From: Microcoleus sp. FACHB-1515
Lineage (GTDB): Bacteria > Cyanobacteriota > Cyanobacteriia > Elainellales > Elainellaceae
DNA: 64,000 nucleotides
Assembly (NCBI RefSeq): GCF_014696105.1
Contig: NZ_JACJPO010000038.1
Location: forward strand, 62,001 to 126,000
Direction of reading: 5' to 3'
Below the pieces are notes generated by a model, which made no database searches, was not told the origin of the DNA, and worked only from the letters and a program-made list of their open reading frames with translations. A program made the position numbers and the translations under genes. Of the stretch, positions 10,569 to 19,286 are shown piece after piece. Each line of letters begins with the position of its first letter. Positions within the stretch are counted from its first letter, which is position 1.

Positions 10569-10594
10569 TAGGGTCTACTGGGTTCAAAGCGCTC

Positions 10595-11041
10595 CTAGGC
10601 GCTATTGGTCTGCGGCTTTTCGTTGAAGACGATCCAGTGCAGGTTGAGCGTTTTGATGATTTCCACAAGATTGTCGAATGTCGGCGGCTTCACCATGTAG
10701 GCATTGACGCCCAGGTCATAAAGCTGGTTGACATCCGTATATTCTTGCGAGGAAGTGAGTACCACGACGGGCAAGCGTTTAAGTTCTGGCTGTTGGCGCA
10801 GCCACATGAGAACTTCGGCTCCAGAACGGCGTGGCAGCTTGAGATCAAGCAAAATCAAAACGGGCAGCGGGTGAAGGGTGCGATCGCTAAACTGCGATTC
10901 TCCAGCGAGATATTGCACCGCGGCATCGCCATCGTTGACGACCTGCACCGAAGTTGTAATTCCAGCTTTGCGAATGGCTCGCTGAATGAGGAAGACATCT
11001 TTGTGATTGTCTTCGACGAGCAAAATCACCTGATCGGTCAT
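10595..11041 (-). CDS. Rcp1-like single-domain response regulator
   Basis: A 148-residue receiver-only protein of the Rcp1 type, which in cyanobacteria takes phosphate from phytochrome or other histidine kinases. It shows VEDNHKDVFLIQRAI at the start, the acceptor Asp in ILLDLKLPRRSG, the conserved Thr/Ser in VVVLTSSQE and Lys in YMVKPP. The C-terminal NLHWIVFNEKP extension is typical of the Rcp1 group. ATG 11041 is chosen because the upstream 48 codons of open frame do not look like protein. The nearest kinase gene is the MASE1-GAF kinase at 13.5 kb; partnership is only a guess. Confidence 0.88.
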   Translation of the reverse strand: MTDQVILLVEDNHKDVFLIQRAIRKAGITTSVQVVNDGDAAVQYLAGESQFSDRTLHPLPVLILLDLKLPRRSGAEVLMWLRQQPELKRLPVVVLTSSQEYTDVNQLYDLGVNAYMVKPPTFDNLVEIIKTLNLHWIVFNEKPQTNSA

Positions 11042-11193
11042 CGTCGTTCCTTTGTAGTGGGCAGCGCGATCGCAATCTTCTCCAAACGCTATCCCAGATA
11101 GAAATATCTTACTGTTCGCTTGAGGGAATCGAGAAATCACGCGGCTCAAAGGCGATCGCGGCATAATAGAAGCGAATTGCCGCAATCGCCTTC

Positions 11194-13449
11194 ATGTCAA
11201 ATCAACTGCGTCTGCCGCTTTTGGCGCGAATTCAGCAACGGCTCGATCGACCGCCCACTGAAGCGCCCGAAGATTCGATCGCCTTTCGCATCCTGGTTCA
11301 AGCTCTTGTGACGGTTGGCATTATTGCCACTGATGTTGCAGCGGCGGATGCGGTGCAGGCGATCGGCGTGAGCTTTTGGGCAGTGCCGCTGAGCTTTGTC
11401 GGTGCGGCTTGGAGTTGGTCGCGCCGCCGACAGCGCAACATCGCCGTCAAGTTCTGCATTGCGATCGCGATGCTGCTTGCCTTGGCAATTTTTTTGATGC
11501 GAATTGTGGCCGAGCGCAACGACACGCGCATCGCCTTGGCCGAACTGTTGATTCAGCTTCAGGTCTTTCACAGCTTTGATTTGCCGCGCCGCAAAGACTT
11601 GGGCTACTCGATGATCATCGGCTTAATCTTGCTGGGCGTGGCTGCGACCTTAAGTCAAACCTTGGTGTTTGCGCCGCTGCTGCTGCTGTTTCTGGCGATC
11701 GCGCTGCCTGTCTTGATTTTGGATTATCGATCGCGCCTCGGTTTAGCGAGCGGGAGCTGGCAGCAGGTGCGAGTGAATCTTTCGCTGCGCCGCTTAGCCG
11801 CCGTTCTGCTGATGACGATCGCGCTCGGTTTAGTCATCTTTGCAAGCCTGCCGCGCCTACCCGGATATCAAGTCCGCACGTTTCCAATTAGCGCCACCAT
11901 TCCTTTTCAAGGCCGCTTTAATGGTCGCACGGTGATTACGCCGGGTGAAGGGCAGCAGGGACAAACAACCGGAGGGACGAGCGGCACGGCAACCACTGGC
12001 CCTGGTGAAGTAGACGATCGCAACTATTACGGCTTCAACACGCAGATCAATCAAAATTTGCGCGGCAATTTGACGCCTGCTGTTGTGATGCGGGTGCGAT
12101 CGCAGTCTCCGGGATTTTGGCGCGTATTGGCGTTCGATCGCTATACAGGACAAGGCTGGGAAGTGTCGCGCAATGACGATAGCGATTTGAAAACGCTCGA
12201 TCGATCGTCGTGGTCGTTTCGCTTTTCGCTGCCTGTCGAGGTGACGCTGAGCCGCACGCAAGAAGTGATTCAGACCTATACGATCGTGGCCGACATGCCG
12301 AACTTGATCCCCGTTTTGTTTGCGGCTGAAGAACTTTACTTTCCAACTGAACAGGTGGCGATCGATTCCGAAGGCGGTCTGCGATCTCCGGTCGTTCTGG
12401 CCGAAGGCGTCACCTACACGGTCGTCTCGCAAGTGCCCTATCGCGATCGCACTCAGCTTCGCCAGGCAACGCGCAACTATGCACCGTACATTCGCGATGC
12501 TTATCTGAACGTTCCGGCTGAAATTCGCAATCGCGTCCGGCAGCGCACCGAGGAGATTTTAGCGCGATCGCCCAGTCCGCTCACCAACGATTACGAGCGC
12601 GTGCTGTATCTAGCGCAATATCTCAAGCAGAACTATCAGCTTTTGCCAGAACTGCCGTTCTTTGGGGCAGATGAAGATATGGTCGAAGCGTTTTTGTTTC
12701 GCTATGAGGGCGGCTATCCCGACCACTTTTCGACGGTGTTGACGGTGATGTTGCGATCGATCGGGATTGCCAGTCGCCTTGTTGCCGGATTTGCACCCGG
12801 AGAATTCAATCCGTTTACGGGCTACTACGTGGTGCGAAATACCGACGCTTTCGCGATGACGGAAGTGTACTTTCCCAAATACGGCTGGTTTGCGTTCAAC
12901 CCGATTCCTGGGCAGGAAGTGCTGCCGCCTTCGGTTGAAGAAGTTGAAACCTTTGGCGTGTTGCGGCAGGTGTGGAACTGGGTGGCGGGCTGGCTGCCCT
13001 CGCCGATCGCAGGCTGGCTAAACGGCTTGTTTGGCGCGATCGCTCGTTCGATCGGTTCTGTTTTGGGATGGATTGCCGCTCGTTTTGGTCAAGGCTGGGT
13101 CGGCCTGTTGCTGAATTTAGTCGGGCTAATTGTCGTTGCATTTCTCGGTTGGCTGGGCTGGAGCGGTTGGCGACAATGGCGCGATCGCCGCTGGCTAGCT
13201 CGCCTACCAATGGCCGAATCAATCTATGTGCAGATGGTGCGCCGCCTCACCGCGCAGGGCTGGCCGAAACACAACGCCCAAACGCCGATCGAATATGCCC
13301 AATCGATTCAGCCGCACCATCCGCCCCAAAAAGCGGACGCGATCGCGGTGATTACGCAAGCCTATGTAGATTGGCGCTACGGCAAACAGCCGCCCAATCC
13401 AGATGCGTTACTGCAAGCGTTGCAGCAGCTACGGCGGCGTTCCGTCTAA
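11194..13449 (+). CDS. DUF3488/transglutaminase-fold membrane protein lacking the catalytic triad
   Basis: A 751-residue TgpA-like protein. The N-terminal part (about 30-230) has several membrane helices, the middle is a periplasmic transglutaminase-like domain (about 290-600), and the end has another helix (about 648-668) and a cytoplasmic tail. The canonical transglutaminase site has Cys in a GYCEHF-type motif, His in DAHAW and Asp in a W.xFDP motif. Here these read GYPDHF, DAFAM and AFNPIPG, so all three catalytic residues are replaced. The reading frame is intact and well conserved in style, so this is probably a non-catalytic, perhaps protein-binding, member and not a decayed gene. Confidence 0.85.
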   Translation: MSNQLRLPLLARIQQRLDRPPTEAPEDSIAFRILVQALVTVGIIATDVAAADAVQAIGVSFWAVPLSFVGAAWSWSRRRQRNIAVKFCIAIAMLLALAIFLMRIVAERNDTRIALAELLIQLQVFHSFDLPRRKDLGYSMIIGLILLGVAATLSQTLVFAPLLLLFLAIALPVLILDYRSRLGLASGSWQQVRVNLSLRRLAAVLLMTIALGLVIFASLPRLPGYQVRTFPISATIPFQGRFNGRTVITPGEGQQGQTTGGTSGTATTGPGEVDDRNYYGFNTQINQNLRGNLTPAVVMRVRSQSPGFWRVLAFDRYTGQGWEVSRNDDSDLKTLDRSSWSFRFSLPVEVTLSRTQEVIQTYTIVADMPNLIPVLFAAEELYFPTEQVAIDSEGGLRSPVVLAEGVTYTVVSQVPYRDRTQLRQATRNYAPYIRDAYLNVPAEIRNRVRQRTEEILARSPSPLTNDYERVLYLAQYLKQNYQLLPELPFFGADEDMVEAFLFRYEGGYPDHFSTVLTVMLRSIGIASRLVAGFAPGEFNPFTGYYVVRNTDAFAMTEVYFPKYGWFAFNPIPGQEVLPPSVEEVETFGVLRQVWNWVAGWLPSPIAGWLNGLFGAIARSIGSVLGWIAARFGQGWVGLLLNLVGLIVVAFLGWLGWSGWRQWRDRRWLARLPMAESIYVQMVRRLTAQGWPKHNAQTPIEYAQSIQPHHPPQKADAIAVITQAYVDWRYGKQPPNPDALLQALQQLRRRSV

Positions 13450-13543
13450 CCAATTTTAATTGAACTGCGAGCGCGATATCATCGACTGCTAGGCTAGCTA
13501 GGGATGCATGGCCGCTGATTGAGTGCAGCCCAAGAATTTCCTG

Positions 13544-15754
13544 ATGATGACACTGCCGCGATCGCAAACGGAACAGGTGAGGCAGGCGACGCGATCGGCG
13601 TTAATTGTGACGGGCTACACAATTGCTTGGCTGCTGCTCGATCGCGTGACCGACATTTTTGAAACGGCTCCAGAAGTCTCGCTGTTTTATGCAGCTTCGG
13701 CGCTGACTTTTGTGCTGCCGCTGGTCTTTGGCAAAGTCTACGTGCTTGCCATCGGCCTGCCTGTGCTGCTAGACATTGTGGTGATTCCGCCACACCGACT
13801 CTCGCCGCTGGTTGGCTTGGTGTTTGCGCTGCTGACAACGATCGTTTATGGCGGTGCCAGCGTATTGCTGATGCATCTTGGAGTTGAACCAAACCTGCGC
13901 CGATTTCGCGATACGCTTCGGTTTGTGTTTGTGGCAACGCTGCTTGCACCGCTTTTGTTTGCGATTTTGGGCGTGACAACGCTGGCGGTTGCGGGTGCGA
14001 TCGACTGGTCAAGCTGGGGACTGCACATTCTCCATGTTTGGGTGGGAGATAGCATTGGCATCGCCTCAGTTGCGCCGTTTTCACTGGTTTGGATTGCGCC
14101 TGCGATGCGTGCGTGGCAGCGGCACAAGTGGCGACAGTTGCGCGTAGCGGGGTTTGTCCTCTTGCGGCTGCTGATGGAAAGTACCACTTTGCTGATTTGC
14201 CTCTGGCTTGCGTTTGGAGTTCGCATTCAGGGCTATCCGAATTTCTCCTACATCGGATTTTTGCCGATGATCTGGTTGACTGTGCGCTATGGCCTGCCCG
14301 GAGCCACCATCACCACGCTGCTGCTCAATTTGGGAGCGGGCTACATTGAAGCGTTTCAGACCAGACCACCTGAGATTGGATTTGCTCTTGCACAGGTGCA
14401 GTTCTATATGCTGGCGCTGTCACAAACGGCACTGCTGCTGGGATCGACAATTACCCGCCGCTTTCAGGCGTTCCAGCGAATGCAACAGCAGGCAGATCGC
14501 GCCGAACTGCTCAGCCGCATTGGACGATCGCTCAATTCACAGCTTCATCCCAGTTCGGTACTGGCTGAAATTGTTCGCCTGACCGGAGAAGGCTTGCGGG
14601 TCGATCGCGTCGTCATTTGGAATATTTGTGCAGAACAAATACAGGTGATTCAAGAATGGCGATCGAACTTGCGCGTTCCAGAGATGTTGGGCGTTCAGTT
14701 GCCGCTGGCCGCCTGGTTTCGGATCGCCAATCCGGATGCAGAAACTTGGCAGCACAGCAGCCTACAAATTGTTGACCTGCAAGCGCAATCGCTGCCTGAT
14801 GCGGATGTTGAACTGGTGCGGCGATCGCAGATTCGATCGCTGTTGCGCGTGCCGCTGTTTGTCCGCAACGAATTTTTCGGCCACCTTTCTTTGCATACGA
14901 CGAGCGAACCGCGCATTTTTGCCTGCGAGGAAATTGAATTTGTCGAGCAAATTGCAGAACAGGCGGCGATCGCGCTGCACAGCGCCCGCAGCTACGAATA
15001 TTTGGAACGCCTTATTCAAGAGCGCACTCAGGCTTTATCTGAACAGCAGCAGCTTGCGGAAGCTGCCAATCAAGCCAAGAGCGAATTTTTGGCAAATATG
15101 AGTCACGAACTGAGAACGCCACTGACGAGTATTTTGGGCTTTTCAACCGTTTTGGTGCAGCAGCTATTTGGCCCGCTCAATCCCAAGCAGCAGCAGTATA
15201 TTGAAACGATTTTGTCTTCCGGCGAACATCTGCTGGAGCTGATTAACGATGTGCTGGATCTGTCGCGCATTGAAGCAGGCCGCGAAGAGTTAAATTTAGA
15301 AGAAATTTTGGTTTCTGAACTGTGCGAATCCTGCATTGTGCTGCTGCAAGAACGCGCCCGCAATCGCGGACTTGAGTTGGTTTTGAATGTTGCGCCAGAG
15401 GTGACAACCTGCATCGGCGATCGCCGCCGTCTGCGTCAAATTCTCATGAATCTGCTCTCAAACGCCATCAAATTTACCGAGACTGGATCGATCAGGTTGA
15501 ACGTTTCGCGATCGAATCGCGAAACGCAATTCGCCGTCATCGACACTGGAAGCGGCATTTCAAAAGCAGACCAGGCTCGTTTATTTCAACCGTTTGAGCA
15601 AATTGGCAACGCAACGCAGCAGGGCAGCGGCCTTGGCCTTGCGCTCTCGCAGCGACTCGCGCAGATTCACGGCGGTGAAATCACGTTAGAGTCAGCGATC
15701 GACCAGGGAAGCTGCTTCACGCTGCATCTGCCAGATTTGCCTCTGTCTCAGTAG
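13544..15754 (+). CDS. MASE1-GAF sensor histidine kinase
   Basis: A 736-residue membrane sensor kinase. The first 290 residues are a MASE1-type sensor with eight or so helices, including the typical PNFSYIGFLPMIWLTVRYG stretch. A GAF domain follows (about 325-480), then a coiled segment, HisKA with FLANMSHELRTPLTS (phospho-acceptor His about 521), and an ATPase domain with N-box LLSNAIKFTETG, DTGSGI and GSGLGLAL. The ligand is unknown. Starts are possible at GTG 13523 and ATG 13544/13547. No receiver is fused; the single-domain regulator at 10.6-11.0 kb is a possible partner. Confidence 0.9.
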   Translation: MMTLPRSQTEQVRQATRSALIVTGYTIAWLLLDRVTDIFETAPEVSLFYAASALTFVLPLVFGKVYVLAIGLPVLLDIVVIPPHRLSPLVGLVFALLTTIVYGGASVLLMHLGVEPNLRRFRDTLRFVFVATLLAPLLFAILGVTTLAVAGAIDWSSWGLHILHVWVGDSIGIASVAPFSLVWIAPAMRAWQRHKWRQLRVAGFVLLRLLMESTTLLICLWLAFGVRIQGYPNFSYIGFLPMIWLTVRYGLPGATITTLLLNLGAGYIEAFQTRPPEIGFALAQVQFYMLALSQTALLLGSTITRRFQAFQRMQQQADRAELLSRIGRSLNSQLHPSSVLAEIVRLTGEGLRVDRVVIWNICAEQIQVIQEWRSNLRVPEMLGVQLPLAAWFRIANPDAETWQHSSLQIVDLQAQSLPDADVELVRRSQIRSLLRVPLFVRNEFFGHLSLHTTSEPRIFACEEIEFVEQIAEQAAIALHSARSYEYLERLIQERTQALSEQQQLAEAANQAKSEFLANMSHELRTPLTSILGFSTVLVQQLFGPLNPKQQQYIETILSSGEHLLELINDVLDLSRIEAGREELNLEEILVSELCESCIVLLQERARNRGLELVLNVAPEVTTCIGDRRRLRQILMNLLSNAIKFTETGSIRLNVSRSNRETQFAVIDTGSGISKADQARLFQPFEQIGNATQQGSGLGLALSQRLAQIHGGEITLESAIDQGSCFTLHLPDLPLSQ

Positions 15755-15768
15755 CGGATCTGAACGTT

Positions 15769-15787
15769 GCCCGCCGCAACGGGCGGG
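15769..15787 (+). terminator. GC-rich hairpin between convergent genes
   Basis: A 7-bp GC stem (GCCCGCC at 15769-15775, GGGCGGG at 15781-15787) with loop GCAAC starts 14 bp after the histidine-kinase stop. It has no T-run on either strand, so it may act as a weak bidirectional terminator for the two convergent genes. Confidence 0.5.
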
Positions 15788-15816
15788 ACTGAAGAGATCC
15801 GGGTCGCAGCTAGCTT

Positions 15817-16038
15817 CTAGCTGTCTTCTTCCCAAGATTCAACGGCCAGCAAATCACTGACCGGATCTTGCATGGAGAATTCAAATTCGAGCAGTTCGCT
15901 TTTCCAGTACGCCCAGTCGTCTCCGTAGAGCAAAGCAATTTTCCAAATGCTGTCTGTGGGCTTGATCATCTTGGAGTCAACAAGCGATCGCACCTGACGC
16001 TGGAGCTTCACCATTGGGTGAACAACCTGCTGGTTCAT
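15817..16038 (-). CDS. Small DUF4327-like cyanobacterial protein
   Basis: A 73-residue acidic protein. Its pattern (VKLQRQVRSLVDSKMIKP, then W-x-x-WK-x-ELLEFEF, then DPVSDLLAVESWEED) resembles the DUF4327 family of small cyanobacterial proteins of unknown function. I recognised this from memory, so it is tentative. ATG 16038 follows AGAGGT closely; an ATG at 16053 is an alternative. No membrane segment or signal peptide is seen. Confidence 0.6.
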   Translation of the reverse strand: MNQQVVHPMVKLQRQVRSLVDSKMIKPTDSIWKIALLYGDDWAYWKSELLEFEFSMQDPVSDLLAVESWEEDS

Positions 16039-16367
16039 AACACCTCTAGCCATAACGAATTTTTGAAATCCTGAGAAATTCAGTGAGAAAAGTTTGCGCT
16101 GCACTGTCTATGGAGCTTTACCAGTGCCGTCACCTCTTCCGAGTATTCATACTAGCACAGGTTTTTCCGTGTTCTTGCTGTAGACAAAATTGGATGATTC
16201 AGGTTTTCTATCATTTGCGTTTTAACAAATGAGTAAATCTTACTGAACCGCGATCGATTTTCATGAAGCTCCGATTTAGTTTAGCGTAGCAACACGCAAA
16301 CGATCGGCTCCAGTGAGGAAATCCGCACCACTAGCGAAGCGCTGCTTGCAATCGGCAAAATTGCTCC
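16039..16367. other. Intergenic region upstream of rpsD
   Basis: This roughly 330-bp divergent spacer carries the promoter of the small DUF4327-like gene on one side and the strong rpsD promoter on the other. No gene or repeat is visible inside it. Confidence 0.4.
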
Positions 16368-16373
16368 TATAAT
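16346..16373 (+). promoter_or_regulatory. Sigma-70-type promoter of rpsD
   Basis: TTGCAA (16346-16351) and a perfect TATAAT (16368-16373) are separated by 16 bp. Transcription would begin near 16380, giving an rpsD leader of about 30 nt. Confidence 0.65.
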
Positions 16374-16410
16374 TATAGTTTTGGGTCGGTTTTTCGCAAG
16401 AGGAAGCAAG

Positions 16411-17019
16411 ATGTCTCGATATCGAGGGCCACGCCTGCGGGTGGTGCGCCGCTTAGGAGAGTTACCAGGGCTGTCGCGCAAAAGTCCCCGACGTGCCTAT
16501 CCGCCCGGACAGCACGGGCAAGCTCGCAAGAAGCGATCGGAATATGCCGTTCGTCTAGAAGAAAAGCAAAAGCTGCGCTTCAACTATGGGTTGTCAGAGC
16601 GGCAGCTCCTTCGCTATGTCCGCAAGGCGCGTCGTGCCGCAGGTTCCACAGGTCAAGTGCTGCTGCAAATGCTGGAAATGCGCTTGGACAACACCGTGTT
16701 TCGCATGGGCATGGCTCCCACCATTCCCGGTGCGCGTCAACTGGTGAATCACGGTCACGTGCAGGTGAATGGGCGCGTGGTGGATATTGCCAGCTATCAG
16801 TGCAGACCCGGAGACGTGATCAGCATTCGCAACAGCGATCGATCGCGCAAGCTGCTAGAGCAAAACCTTCAGTTTCCCGGTTTGGCTCACCTGCCGAGCC
16901 ATTTAGAGTTTGACAAAAACAAAATGGAAGGCAAGGTCAACAGCGTGATTGAACGCGAATGGGTTGCCCTTCAGGTGAACGAACTGCTCGTCGTAGAATA
17001 CTACTCGCGTCAAGCGTAA
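16411..17019 (+). CDS. rpsD: 30S ribosomal protein S4
   Basis: The 202-residue product is the small-subunit protein S4, a primary 16S rRNA binder. It begins [21 protein letters not shown] and has the S4 RNA-binding domain around residues 92-155 ([35 protein letters not shown]). Length matches cyanobacterial and plastid S4. AGGAAG lies 6 bases before ATG 16411. As in most cyanobacteria, it stands alone and not in the alpha operon. It has its own promoter upstream and a strong terminator downstream. Confidence 0.97.
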   Translation: MSRYRGPRLRVVRRLGELPGLSRKSPRRAYPPGQHGQARKKRSEYAVRLEEKQKLRFNYGLSERQLLRYVRKARRAAGSTGQVLLQMLEMRLDNTVFRMGMAPTIPGARQLVNHGHVQVNGRVVDIASYQCRPGDVISIRNSDRSRKLLEQNLQFPGLAHLPSHLEFDKNKMEGKVNSVIEREWVALQVNELLVVEYYSRQA

Positions 17020-17082
17020 ATTTGCGTCCGATTCGATTTTGCGCGGCTGCGATCGATTCGGTTCCGCTTCAACCAAGATTTG

Positions 17083-17130
17083 CAAAACAAGCTTCCTGGA
17101 ATCCGTCAGTTCAGGAAGCTTGTTTTGTTT
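17083..17130 (+). terminator. Rho-independent terminator of rpsD
   Basis: A 16-bp perfect stem (17083-17098 with 17112-17127) encloses a 13-nt loop and runs into a T-rich stretch (TTTTGTTT). The other strand is also flanked by A/T, so it may serve the convergent small gene at 17157-17471 as well. Confidence 0.85.
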
Positions 17131-17156
17131 AAAAACCGATTGACTGAGCGAAGCGA

Positions 17157-17471
17157 TCAGGGCAAATCGAAATCGTCGGCCTGAAGCGGAATCCGCTTGG
17201 TCAACATCCGCATAAACTCACCCGGATTTGGCGTCGGAATCAACTGCGTCCACTCGCTGGAGTGGGCGATGTTCGATCGATGCAGCAGCCGCACAAACCG
17301 ATTCACCACAGGCCGCGACCCGACGGCAAGAATACGCAACACTTCTGGGTCATGGACAGGCGGCAGCGCGATCGGGCGCGGCGGTTCGGGTTCAAGCGGT
17401 ACGAGCGGATCGGGGTTAAACGGTTCGATCGCGTCGTAGTCTTCGTATTCCTTGTAATTTCTGTAATTCAT
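17157..17471 (-). CDS. Conserved hypothetical acidic protein
   Basis: A 104-residue protein from ATG 17471. The first half is acidic and Tyr/Pro-rich (MNYRNYKEYEDYDAIEPF, then PLEPEPPRPIALPP). The second half is a compact segment with VLRILAVGSRPVVNRFVRLLHR and GEFMRMLTKRI. I recognise no named domain. It is convergent with rpsD and shares its terminator hairpin region. Cyanobacterial relatives are expected, but I cannot verify that here. Confidence 0.55.
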   Translation of the reverse strand: MNYRNYKEYEDYDAIEPFNPDPLVPLEPEPPRPIALPPVHDPEVLRILAVGSRPVVNRFVRLLHRSNIAHSSEWTQLIPTPNPGEFMRMLTKRIPLQADDFDLP

Positions 17472-17901
17472 GAGCGTTGTATCTGCTGAAAAGTGAGCAC
17501 AGAAGAACGCAGGGGCAGACCGCACCCGCCCGCTGCACCACCGCCTCCATGCACAACAAAGCCGCCTCACTGCAACAGCAAGACGACTAGCAGATACAAT
17601 CGAAGCTAGCCTTCAGGCTGGGAAAGTCAGTTTTGAGGGTTAGTTCCTTGGGTGTGTTGGTACCACTCCCTTGGAACGCTTCGGCGCATCGGAAAAATGG
17701 CGATAACTGAGGCTACAACGGCTAGAAAATTTTTGCAAGCGTGTGGGGCGATCGTGCTTCCCGGAACGGTATCGAACTGGGGCAAAGGCAATTAAGAAAA
17801 GCGAACCTTTCGGTCTAATTGCCAGATTTAGGATGTTATGCAGAATCATTCTGCCTATTCATCCGCTACGGGATTTTATACGGAAAGCATCCGCCTAATA
17901 A
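17472..17901. other. Intergenic junction between the rpsD region and the R-M island
   Basis: No gene is seen. An imperfect inverted repeat (GTTCCTTGGG ... CCCTTGGAAC) lies near 17643-17680, one copy of the 16-bp dispersed repeat is at 17759-17774, and base composition becomes AT-richer from about 17780 onward, marking the approach to the restriction-modification island. Confidence 0.45.
17759..17774 (-). repeat. 16-bp dispersed repeat, copy 1
   Basis: The minus strand reads CGATACCGTTCCGGGA, followed by AGCACGATCGCC. It is the last CGATCG-containing sequence before the restriction-modification island. Confidence 0.7.
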
Positions 17902-17914
17902 CTTGTTAGACGGT
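17902..17914 (-). repeat. Left boundary inverted repeat of the R-M island
   Basis: The minus strand reads CACCGTCTAACAA just after the methyltransferase stop. This matches CACCGTCTAGCAA at 19772-19784 (12 of 13), placed in the mirror orientation just after the endonuclease stop. GTCTAAC fits the integron inverse-core consensus RYYYAAC, and GTTATTAGGC follows directly, as if a full attC hairpin had collapsed to about 20 bp. Confidence 0.55.
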
Positions 17915-17934
17915 GAGTGCCGCAAGTTTTTTCG

Positions 17935-18966
17935 CTACGCTTGATAGCGGCTTGCTTTCTCAAAGAGCCTTAATTGTTTTGAGTTCGGCACAATCTCAAC
18001 CGTTTCACCTGAAGTGATTTCTTCATGTAAGAATTTCATACAATCTTCATCAGTATCTTCTGCCATAAACCTGAAAGATGAAGTTGCAAGATATTGAAGT
18101 TCTTGTTCAAATGCTAGCCAATGACGATTTTCTTGTTCAGCTACAAAGCCAGTTGTATTAGAACCAGCAAAAATGTCAACGATAAGATCACCAGGTTCTG
18201 TTAAAAAACGAATGAAGAACTCTGGTAATTTACTAGGAAAACGGGCAGGATGAGCTTTCAAATCTAAAGCTTTGCATCCTCTAAGATATTGGCTATTAGA
18301 GTCAGAATTGGGTATTTGAAGTAGGTTTGAAGGAATCGCTCCTCCATTATCCTTTCCAAAGCCCTTACTAATATCGTGACCAGATGGACGTTTTTTAGGA
18401 TCATAAAATTTTTCTGGATCTTCCAACAGTTTTTTCATTCTAGAACTGTACTCAGTTAAAACTTTAGTTACATCAGATTTGGGAAACTCAGACTTACTGA
18501 ACCACCAAACTGTATTTACAGAATCTTTTGCTCTAATTTTTTTCTTATTAACCCACTCAATAGGGCTAGGCAATTTTGAAGGGTTAAACCAGTAAAAATC
18601 TTCTGCCAAAAAGAAGCCAATTTCATCACAAAAATGAATTGGAATTCTGAAATTATAAAGGCTCCTTACAGGTTTGCCCTTCTCATAAGCACCACCTAGA
18701 TCAAGGACAAAACTTCCATCATATTTCAGCTTCTGATAAACCAATATGGCAAATTTTGTGAGCCACTCAATATATTCATCTTGGTCTTTGTTTCCATACT
18801 CCTTTTTTCGTTGAAGAGCAAATGGAGGGCTTGTCACAACTAGATTGACGCTTTCATCTGGCAATCTACTAAGTAGCTCTAGCGAATCGCCACAAAACGC
18901 TGCACCCATATCTGTTAGATACGCTGGCGCACATTTAAGAATTTCAATATCTATAGGAAAGTTCAT
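17935..18966 (-). CDS. pvuIIM: PvuII-type site-specific DNA methyltransferase (N4-cytosine)
   Basis: A 343-residue beta-class amino-methyltransferase closely resembling M.PvuII, which methylates the inner C of CAGCTG. Catalytic motif IV is TSPPF at residues 45-49, followed by ALQRKKEYGN, FFLAEDFYWFNPSKLPSP and KAHPARFPSKLPEFF, all of which I recognise from M.PvuII. The SAM-binding motif DIFAGSNTTG lies in the C-terminal half, as expected for the beta arrangement. It is divergent from the controller and endonuclease genes with a 68-bp spacer, the classic PvuII layout. Codon use is AT-rich and there are no CGATCG sites, pointing to horizontal transfer. The specificity is inferred from similarity. 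Confidence 0.93.
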   Translation of the reverse strand: MNFPIDIEILKCAPAYLTDMGAAFCGDSLELLSRLPDESVNLVVTSPPFALQRKKEYGNKDQDEYIEWLTKFAILVYQKLKYDGSFVLDLGGAYEKGKPVRSLYNFRIPIHFCDEIGFFLAEDFYWFNPSKLPSPIEWVNKKKIRAKDSVNTVWWFSKSEFPKSDVTKVLTEYSSRMKKLLEDPEKFYDPKKRPSGHDISKGFGKDNGGAIPSNLLQIPNSDSNSQYLRGCKALDLKAHPARFPSKLPEFFIRFLTEPGDLIVDIFAGSNTTGFVAEQENRHWLAFEQELQYLATSSFRFMAEDTDEDCMKFLHEEITSGETVEIVPNSKQLRLFEKASRYQA

Positions 18967-18997
18967 TAGTTGTAAGGCGGAGCCACTCTGAGACGCT

Positions 18998-19022
18998 ACT
19001 TATAGTCTGTAGACCTATTGTC
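18998..19022 (+). promoter_or_regulatory. C-box: controller protein operator
   Basis: The spacer between M and C holds two adjacent half-palindromic operators, ACTTATAGTC and GACCTATTGTC, separated by TGTA, in the arrangement of PvuII-type C-boxes. A -10-like CATTAT (19025-19030) follows immediately. By analogy, the controller binds here to activate C/R transcription after a delay and to shape the divergent M promoter. Confidence 0.75.
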
Positions 19023-19034
19023 ATCATTATCTCA

Positions 19035-19286
19035 ATGATGGAGATTATGTCAATCACCAAGTCTGTGTCGTCTGATGCTAGAAAAGTTTTTGCTAAGAGG
19101 TTGCGACAACTACGTCAGGTAAGAGGTCTGTCGCAAGAAGCCCTTGCTGATCTTGCAGACTTGCATCGTACATACGTAGGTTCTATTGAGCGATGCGAGC
19201 GGAATGTGTCAATCGATAACATGGAACGTCTCGCTAGAGCTTTAGGGGTTGACATTGTTGAACTTTTAAGGGACGAACCAGAATGA
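19035..19286 (+). CDS. pvuIIC: PvuII-type controller (C) protein, HTH XRE family
   Basis: An 83-residue helix-turn-helix protein. The DNA-binding core [54 protein letters not shown] matches restriction controller proteins such as C.PvuII. It would bind the C-box just upstream and time endonuclease expression after methylation. Alternative starts are ATG 19038 and 19047; a very short or absent leader is likely because the -10 lies only a few bases upstream. Its stop overlaps the endonuclease start by 4 bp (ATGA), coupling translation. Confidence 0.92.
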   Translation: MMEIMSITKSVSSDARKVFAKRLRQLRQVRGLSQEALADLADLHRTYVGSIERCERNVSIDNMERLARALGVDIVELLRDEPE

